64,000 nt of DNA from an uncultured Candidatus Binatia bacterium (GTDB lineage: Bacteria > Desulfobacterota > Binatia > UBA9968 > JAJDTQ01). Numbering within the stretch: the stretch's first letter is position 1; every line of letters begins with the position of its first letter. The stretch lies in the NCBI GenBank assembly GCA_958295985.1, contig OY282432.1:1763282-1827281 (forward strand), written 5' to 3'. Shown piece after piece: positions 58,666-64,000 of this stretch. The translations under genes were made by a program, and so were the position numbers. Below the pieces are notes generated by a model. It worked only from the letters and a program-made list of their open reading frames with translations, ran no database searches and had not been told where the DNA came from.

Positions 58666-60798
58666 ATGTCTGAACCCAAGTTGTCTGTCGACCCGGTTAC
58701 CTTTGAGATTCTCTCGCACCGGCTCTATCAGATCACTCAGGAGATCGGCACCACCCTGGAACGGGTCGGAGGGACCGTCAACACCACCCAGATGCGGGAC
58801 TACCTGGCGGGTCTCTACCAGCCCAACGGCGACGTCCTGTGCGCGGGCGACGCCATGGCGTGGCACGTGGGCTGCGCCGGGGTCGCCGTGCGCCGCATCA
58901 TCGAGCGCTTCACCGACGAGGGCGGGATCTTCCCCGGTGACATGTTCCTGATCAACGACCCCTACCTGGCGGCGATCCACCAGCCGGACATGTACGTGGT
59001 CTCGCCGATCCACGTGGACGACCGCCTGATCGGCTGGAGCGCCACGTTCGTGCACGTGGCCGATGTCGGCGCCATGTCCCCGGGCGGGAACTCGCCGGGG
59101 GCCACCGAGATCTGCCACGAAGGCATCCGCATCCCCGGCATCAAGCTCATCGAGCGCGGCAAGATCCGCCGGGACGTGTTCGACACCATCACCAACATGA
59201 CGCGGCAGCCGGTCATGGTGGGCCTGGACTTCAAGTGCGAGATCGCCGCCAACAACGTGGGCCGGGCCAGGATGCAGGAACTGTACCGCCACTACGGCGT
59301 CGAGCTCATGGAGAAGGTCACCGGCGAGATGCTCGACCACACCGCCAGCTTGTTGCGCAAGCGGCTCCTGGAGGTGCCCGACGGGGTCTGGCGCGCCCGA
59401 GGCAACATCGAGGCCGGCGACACCTGGAAGATGCAGGTGGAGCTCAAGAAGGAGAGGGACCTTCTGACCTTCGACTTCACCGGCACCGACAAACAGGCGC
59501 CGGTGGGCATCAATCTTCCCTACCACGCCACCGTGGGCGCGTGCTTCGAGTCGCTGCTCCAGACCCTTGGCTACGACCTGCCCAAGAACCACGGCCTGTT
59601 CCGCGTCATGGAGGTCATTGCTCCCGAGGGGACCATCGTGAACCCTACCTATCCCGCGCCGGTGTCGCTCAACACCACCTCCGGCGGCGCGGTGGCCCGT
59701 TTTCTGGCCGGAAGCACGCTGATCCAGATGATCGGGACCAGCGAGAAGTGGTCCAGGGAAGTCACCGCCCAGACCCTGGGCACCCGGTTGGCGCGGCACG
59801 CCGGGGTGAACCAGACGGGCGGCTACTACGTCTCGACCCTGGTGGGACTGGGCGGCATCGGCGCGCGTTCCTGGGGCGACGGGATCAACTCCGCCGGCAT
59901 CGAGATGGGCCGGCCGTCCACGGTGCACAACGTCGAGTGGGTGGAGGCGAATTTCCCGCTGATGTATCTGTACCGCCGGCATCTCCAGGACGGCGCGGGC
60001 GCGGGCAAGTTCCGCGGCGGCGCCGGAGAGGAATCCCTCATCATGACCCACGACGCACCGGAGGCGAAAATTCAGATCGTCGCCCTGGGCGTCGCTGGAC
60101 TGAGAAACTCCGGGTTCGGCATCTACGGCGGTCATCCCGGCGCGCCCAGCATCCTGGTGCACGTGGAGGACAGCGATGTGCGCAAGGCCGTTGCCGGCAA
60201 GACCCTTCCGGACGAGCTGGAAGACGCCGGCGGCACCCACAACCTGCTGGGCTACCGCGACCTTCATATGGGCGCCGACGATCTGCTCTACCTGCGGTGC
60301 GCCAACGGCGGCGGTTACGGCGATCCGTTGGAACGCGACCCGGAGACCGTCGCCCAGGACGTGATCGACGGCCTGGTGTCGCGGGAAGCTGCGGAAACCA
60401 TCTACGGCGTCGTGTTCGCCGCCGAACACGACGTGGACGCCGGCGGCACGCGGGAGCAGCGCGCGTCTCTCAAGCGCGAGCGACAGGTTGCCGTCAGCCG
60501 CGTTCCGGCACTGCTCGAGCCCCCCGTGGCGGGAGCGGATGCCGTCCGGCACCCCCTCCAGGAATCCCTGGAGGTATGCGAGGTCGGCGGTCAGTCATGG
60601 GTCCGGTGCGCCCGCTGCGACCACGTCCTGTGCGAGAGTGACAAGGACTGGCGCGAGGCCTGCTCCCTGGGCGCCGCTCCACCCACCCAGGCAGGTCCCT
60701 TGATGGACCTCCTCGCGGACCGGTACGAGTTCCAGCGGTGGTACTGTCCCGGTTGCAGCGTCCTCCTCGAATCGGAGATCGTAACGGCGGAGGCGTGA
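58666..60798 (+). CDS. hyuB: Hydantoinase B/oxoprolinase B subunit fused to an acetone carboxylase gamma-like domain
   Basis: A 710-residue protein. About residues 1-560 are HyuB: SVDPVTFEILSHRLYQITQE, then FLINDPYLAAIHQPDMYVVS, TYPAPVSLNTTSGGAVARFL and CANGGGYGDPLERDPE. The last 70-80 residues (SWVRCARCDHVLCESDKDWR through RWYCPGCSVLLESEI) have paired CxxC motifs like the zinc-binding gamma subunit of acetone/acetophenone carboxylases. A B-gamma fusion suggests a carboxylase-like enzyme rather than simple hydantoinase. AAGGAG precedes the ATG at 58666. Confidence 0.9.
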   Translation: MSEPKLSVDPVTFEILSHRLYQITQEIGTTLERVGGTVNTTQMRDYLAGLYQPNGDVLCAGDAMAWHVGCAGVAVRRIIERFTDEGGIFPGDMFLINDPYLAAIHQPDMYVVSPIHVDDRLIGWSATFVHVADVGAMSPGGNSPGATEICHEGIRIPGIKLIERGKIRRDVFDTITNMTRQPVMVGLDFKCEIAANNVGRARMQELYRHYGVELMEKVTGEMLDHTASLLRKRLLEVPDGVWRARGNIEAGDTWKMQVELKKERDLLTFDFTGTDKQAPVGINLPYHATVGACFESLLQTLGYDLPKNHGLFRVMEVIAPEGTIVNPTYPAPVSLNTTSGGAVARFLAGSTLIQMIGTSEKWSREVTAQTLGTRLARHAGVNQTGGYYVSTLVGLGGIGARSWGDGINSAGIEMGRPSTVHNVEWVEANFPLMYLYRRHLQDGAGAGKFRGGAGEESLIMTHDAPEAKIQIVALGVAGLRNSGFGIYGGHPGAPSILVHVEDSDVRKAVAGKTLPDELEDAGGTHNLLGYRDLHMGADDLLYLRCANGGGYGDPLERDPETVAQDVIDGLVSREAAETIYGVVFAAEHDVDAGGTREQRASLKRERQVAVSRVPALLEPPVAGADAVRHPLQESLEVCEVGGQSWVRCARCDHVLCESDKDWREACSLGAAPPTQAGPLMDLLADRYEFQRWYCPGCSVLLESEIVTAEA

Positions 60799-60927
60799 GC
60801 GGCGGAGGTCGTCGCGTTATATCTTCACGAAGACGGAAACGGCTTCGCGGTATTCTTGCTCTGCGGCGCGGGCCCTGGCCGCACCTCCCTTCTGGTCAAA
60901 GCCGCCGCTCTTCCGTGCCGCACCCGC

Positions 60928-62238
60928 TCACAGCAGATTCGGCAGCCACAAGGCGATACCCGGGAAGGCGATCAACAGGATGAGCACCACCAGGTCGCAG
61001 GCAAGGAAGGGGAGCGCAGAGACGTAGACGTCGCGCATGGTGGTGTCGGGCGGCGCCGCGGCCTTGACGGCGAAGAGGCTCGTGCCGAAAGGCGGCGAGG
61101 TCAGGGCCATCTCGGCGTTGAGGAGCATCAGCAGCCCAAACCACACGGGGTCGTAGCCCAGGGCCACCACCACCGGCAGGAAGATCGGGATGGTGACCAT
61201 GAAGATGGTCACCACCTCCATGATCATGCCCAGGATGAGCACTACGATCATCATGCCGATGATGATCAGGATGGGCGCCACGTCGAGGCCGGCGACGAAG
61301 CCGCTGAGTCCTCGGGTGATGCCCGCGAAGGCCATGATCTGGCTGAAGGTGGCGGAGGAGGCGAAGATCATCAGGATCATGGTGGACACCCGGACGGTGC
61401 CGCGCAGGGACACACGCACGAGGTTCCAGTCGAGCTTGCCGTAGACGCCGGCCAGGATGAATGCGCCCAGGGCGCCGGTCACCGCGGACTGGGACGGCGT
61501 GGCGACCCCGAGAAAGATGAGCCCCAGGGTGAGAAAGACGATCAGGCCCAGGGGCACGACGTACACCAGGGTATCGTGCACCCGGCGCTCCAGGGACGGC
61601 CGCTCTACCGCGTACGCGGGGGCCAGGTCCTTCTGGATCGCCGCCCGGGTGACGATGTAGATCATGTAGAGGGCTGCCAGCATGAGCCCCGGGATCGCCC
61701 CGCCGATGAGGATCTTGGCCACGGATATCTTGGCGATGGCCGCCAGGATGATGGCGAGCCCGCTGGGCGGGATCATCATGGCGAGGCCGCCGCCTCCCAG
61801 GATGGGTCCCAGGCTCATGGGCTTCTTGTAACCCTGCTTCTCCATCTCCGGGGTCAGCACCGTGGCCATGACCGTCGAGCTGGCCAGGGACGAGCCGCTC
61901 ATGGTGGCGAACAGGGTGGCGAACGCGATGCCCAGGATCGACAACCGTCCCGGTACGCTCCCGAGCCAGTCGCCGAGCACCCTGAGCATGGTGTTGCCCA
62001 TGCCCGAATGGAAGATCACCATGCCCATGAGCGTGAACTCCACGATGGCCAGCAGCGTGAACGTGGACAACGCGGTCTGCATGTTCAGCACCACCAGCTC
62101 CATGCCCGGGCCGCCGCCCCAAAGGGTGAGTGCGCCGCCGGCGGTCACCAGCATGAAGACGAAGGCGATGGGCAGGCCGGTCATCAGCAGCACGACGATG
62201 ACCGAGAAGAAGATCAGCAGCAGGAGTGGCCAATCCAT
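60928..62238 (-). CDS. dctM: TRAP transporter large permease (DctM)
   Basis: A 436-residue, roughly 12-helix permease of the DctM family: MTGLPIAFVFMLVTAGGALT, then LATMSGSSLASSTVMATVLT, GGAIPGLMLAALYMIYIVTR and the C-terminal PPFGTSLFAVKAAAPPDTT. It uses the sodium gradient to move an organic acid captured by DctP. It is convergent with hyuB and 39 bp downstream of dctQ. Confidence 0.94.
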   Translation of the reverse strand: MDWPLLLLIFFSVIVVLLMTGLPIAFVFMLVTAGGALTLWGGGPGMELVVLNMQTALSTFTLLAIVEFTLMGMVIFHSGMGNTMLRVLGDWLGSVPGRLSILGIAFATLFATMSGSSLASSTVMATVLTPEMEKQGYKKPMSLGPILGGGGLAMMIPPSGLAIILAAIAKISVAKILIGGAIPGLMLAALYMIYIVTRAAIQKDLAPAYAVERPSLERRVHDTLVYVVPLGLIVFLTLGLIFLGVATPSQSAVTGALGAFILAGVYGKLDWNLVRVSLRGTVRVSTMILMIFASSATFSQIMAFAGITRGLSGFVAGLDVAPILIIIGMMIVVLILGMIMEVVTIFMVTIPIFLPVVVALGYDPVWFGLLMLLNAEMALTSPPFGTSLFAVKAAAPPDTTMRDVYVSALPFLACDLVVLILLIAFPGIALWLPNLL

Positions 62239-62277
62239 GGCGTCACGGGCTCATGGCGTCGGCGGAACACCGCGCGT

Positions 62278-62808
62278 TCATTCGCGGACCTCCGGCGTCG
62301 CGCCGGCGTCTTGCCAGCGGCGGTAATGGCCGCAGGTCCTGCGCATGAACTGGATGCACAGCGATGCCGCGCCGACGGGTATGGGGATCAGGAGCGGATA
62401 AAGCGGCGGCTTGAGGGGGCTCTCGTACATCGTTGTGCCGGCCAGATACTCGTCGAGGGTGGTCGTGGTGGCGAAGTAGGCCAGCACTCCGGTTACGAGA
62501 ACCCCGACGATGGAAGTCGCCACTCCAAGCAGCGCCTGGTTCCTTGCGCTCAGCACCTCCACCACCACCTCTACCTTGACGTGGCCGTCCTCCCGCAACA
62601 GCCAGGCCGCGCCGAAGAAGGCGAGGTAGAGGAGGCAATATTCGGAGATCTCGATGGCCCAGCCCAGGGCCGAGGCGAAGAACTGCCGGCTCGCGATGTC
62701 GGAAAGGGTGAACAGGGAGGCCAGGACTACGGCCATGGCGGAGATCACCATGGAAACGTCCAGGAATCGGTCCCAGGCGGCGCCGAGTTTCGTGAGGATA
62801 TCCTTCAC
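62278..62808 (-). CDS. dctQ: TRAP transporter small permease (DctQ)
   Basis: A 176-residue, four-helix membrane protein. FLDVSMVISAMAVVLASLFT opens it, then EISEYCLLYLAFFGAAWLLR with the family's Glu/Tyr and REDGHVKVEVVVEVL. Standard DctQ size. It scaffolds DctM. The order is P-Q-M in the direction of transcription. Confidence 0.9.
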   Translation of the reverse strand: MKDILTKLGAAWDRFLDVSMVISAMAVVLASLFTLSDIASRQFFASALGWAIEISEYCLLYLAFFGAAWLLREDGHVKVEVVVEVLSARNQALLGVATSIVGVLVTGVLAYFATTTTLDEYLAGTTMYESPLKPPLYPLLIPIPVGAASLCIQFMRRTCGHYRRWQDAGATPEVRE

Positions 62809-62951
62809 CGCGTCCTGACCCTTCCCGCGGGATGCGCCGAGAGCGTACCCGAAAGCATGAGCGGAGGGCGGGAAGGCAGTCCACCGGCCGCCGGTGCGGC
62901 CTCCGGGGCGCGGAGGGCTGCCCCCGTGTCAAAACTGCTTGCGGAGCCGTG

Positions 62952-63932
62952 TCACGGGCGCATCATCGGTCGCATCTTGTCGATGAGTTCCTTGCCGAGG
63001 TTCTTCTGCACCCGTTCCCAGGACTTCTGCATCACGTCGTTGAAGAAACTCTCGGTGACGTCTTTGGGCCAATCGACGCGCACCATGCCGTTCTTCTTTG
63101 CAACCTGCCAGGCGGCGTCGAACTCCTTCGTCTTGAGCTCCACGAGCCCTTTCTCCGTCTCCGCCATGGCATCCACCAGGACTTTCCGGAGGTCGGCGGG
63201 AAGGCTGTTGAACTTCTTGAGGTTCATGGCAAGCACCGTATTCTGGGCCTTGAAGAAGCCGGGGCCCACCCAGTACTTGAGGACCTCGTAGAGCTTCCCG
63301 TCCACCACGGTGGCCATGGGGGCCGGCCTCACGTCGATCAGACCCCGCTGCAGGGCGGAATAGACTTCAGGACTCGCGACCCGTACCTTGCGGCCGCCGG
63401 CGCGCTCGATGATGGGTTCGTAGATCCCGGAAGTACGGAAACCCAACCCGTTCATATCCTCGGGCTTTTCCGCCTTTTTGGTGGAAACGAGCACATAGGG
63501 CGTGGCCGTTGAGGTCCGTCCCAGGTAACGAAAGCCGTTCTTTGCGAACTCCGCCACGAGAAAGTCGTAGAGTCCGCTCTTCCGTTCCTCGGCTGGGGTG
63601 AGCAGGGAGAGGTGCACCGCCTGGAATGCCTTGACGTGGAGCACGTAGGCCCAGGCCACGCTCATGTCCAGCACGCCCTTCTGGACCGCGGCGGGTTGTT
63701 TATTTCCGGGCGTGACCTCCGGTCCGCCGATCCAGTCGACCTTGAGCTTGCCCTTGGACTTCTCCGCCACCAGCTTGATGAACTGGGGTATGGCGGACAC
63801 GGTGACCGCCGTCTTCGGGTCATAGGTGGCCAGCTTCAACGTAGTGGTTTCGGCCGCGGCCGGATTCCAGCCCGAGAACGCCAACCATACGGCCAAGATC
63901 AGGCTCGGTACGAGCCCCTTTGCATGCGTCAT
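62952..63932 (-). CDS. dctP: TRAP transporter substrate-binding protein (DctP)
   Basis: A 326-residue periplasmic receptor with signal peptide (LVPSLILAVWLAFSGWNPAA). The mature part LKLATYDPKTAVTVSAIPQF, GLGFRTSGIYEPIIERAGGR with the conserved Arg for carboxylate binding, and PAPMATVVDGKLYEVLKYWV fit the DctP fold. The ATG at 63932 has GGAGG seven bases upstream. It lies first in the dctPQM operon; the adjacent hydrolytic genes suggest a carboxylated or N-containing ligand. Confidence 0.93.
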   Translation of the reverse strand: MTHAKGLVPSLILAVWLAFSGWNPAAAETTTLKLATYDPKTAVTVSAIPQFIKLVAEKSKGKLKVDWIGGPEVTPGNKQPAAVQKGVLDMSVAWAYVLHVKAFQAVHLSLLTPAEERKSGLYDFLVAEFAKNGFRYLGRTSTATPYVLVSTKKAEKPEDMNGLGFRTSGIYEPIIERAGGRKVRVASPEVYSALQRGLIDVRPAPMATVVDGKLYEVLKYWVGPGFFKAQNTVLAMNLKKFNSLPADLRKVLVDAMAETEKGLVELKTKEFDAAWQVAKKNGMVRVDWPKDVTESFFNDVMQKSWERVQKNLGKELIDKMRPMMRP

Positions 63933-64000
63933 GATGATACCTCCTCGATACGTCCCTGAAGATCCGGCCAAAACGGCACGACGTTACTCGGAACGCCGAA

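Noticed and set aside
60856..63291. 811-residue plus-strand reading frame opposite dctM/dctQ/dctP
   Set aside because: Composition is His/Gly/Asp/Arg-rich, typical of the antisense of GC-rich genes; the minus strand has three recognised TRAP genes.

Overview
The window is GC-rich bacterial DNA (roughly two thirds G+C by eye) with dense, mostly short-spaced genes. No phylogenetic marker allows a species call. The gene content fits an uncultured, metabolically versatile Gram-negative lineage of the deltaproteobacteria/Tectomicrobia type: many tripartite transporter parts (TctC, TctA/B, TRAP, TAXI), several ACMSD-type amidohydrolases, LLM flavin oxidoreductases, a molybdenum hydroxylase, UbiD and a probable selenoprotein. 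That placement is inference.

Layout. 1-25.8 kb is mainly chromosomal metabolism: a partial ABC amino-acid binding protein, endonuclease IV, an EVE protein, a probable selenocysteine-containing AhpD-like protein, tRNA-Val(CAC), an Asp-box protein, two orphan TctC proteins, Hsp20, a Kelch protein, three amidohydrolases, a TctA-TctB fusion permease, an M18 peptidase, and a minus-strand run of SDR, AMP-forming ligase, enoyl-CoA hydratase-like and alpha/beta hydrolase genes. At 12.7-14.1 kb lie an IS remnant and a chimeric permease/binding-protein pseudogene.

26-42.4 kb is a defence and mobile-element region. It starts with a complete type VI-A CRISPR locus: a 1188-residue Cas13a with both HEPN RxxxxH motifs, followed 50 bp later by an 8-repeat array on the same strand, without cas1/cas2. 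Next come ruins of a type III restriction system: mod reduced to its two ends, and res cut off against the 5' end of a DUF4143 ATPase gene. A conserved tesA/ybbA/ybbP block follows, then a RES-Xre toxin-antitoxin pair, an ISNCY-like element flanked by an 18-bp direct repeat, and a coupled operon of an AAA ATPase, a TOPRIM-like DUF4276 protein and a small protein. The last operon looks like an OLD/PARIS-type anti-phage module.

42.4-64 kb reads as a catabolic region. On the minus strand are two LLM oxidoreductase paralogues, an alpha/beta hydrolase, an MFS exporter, a three-subunit molybdenum hydroxylase, a UbiD decarboxylase and a TAXI-type binding protein. On the plus strand are an amidase, a nitrilase-family amidohydrolase and hydantoinase A and B (B carries a zinc-ribbon C-terminus like acetone carboxylase gamma). 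A complete TRAP transporter (DctM, DctQ, DctP) closes the window. Together they suggest uptake, ring hydroxylation and hydrolytic opening of an N-heterocyclic or amide-containing compound; the substrate cannot be read from sequence.
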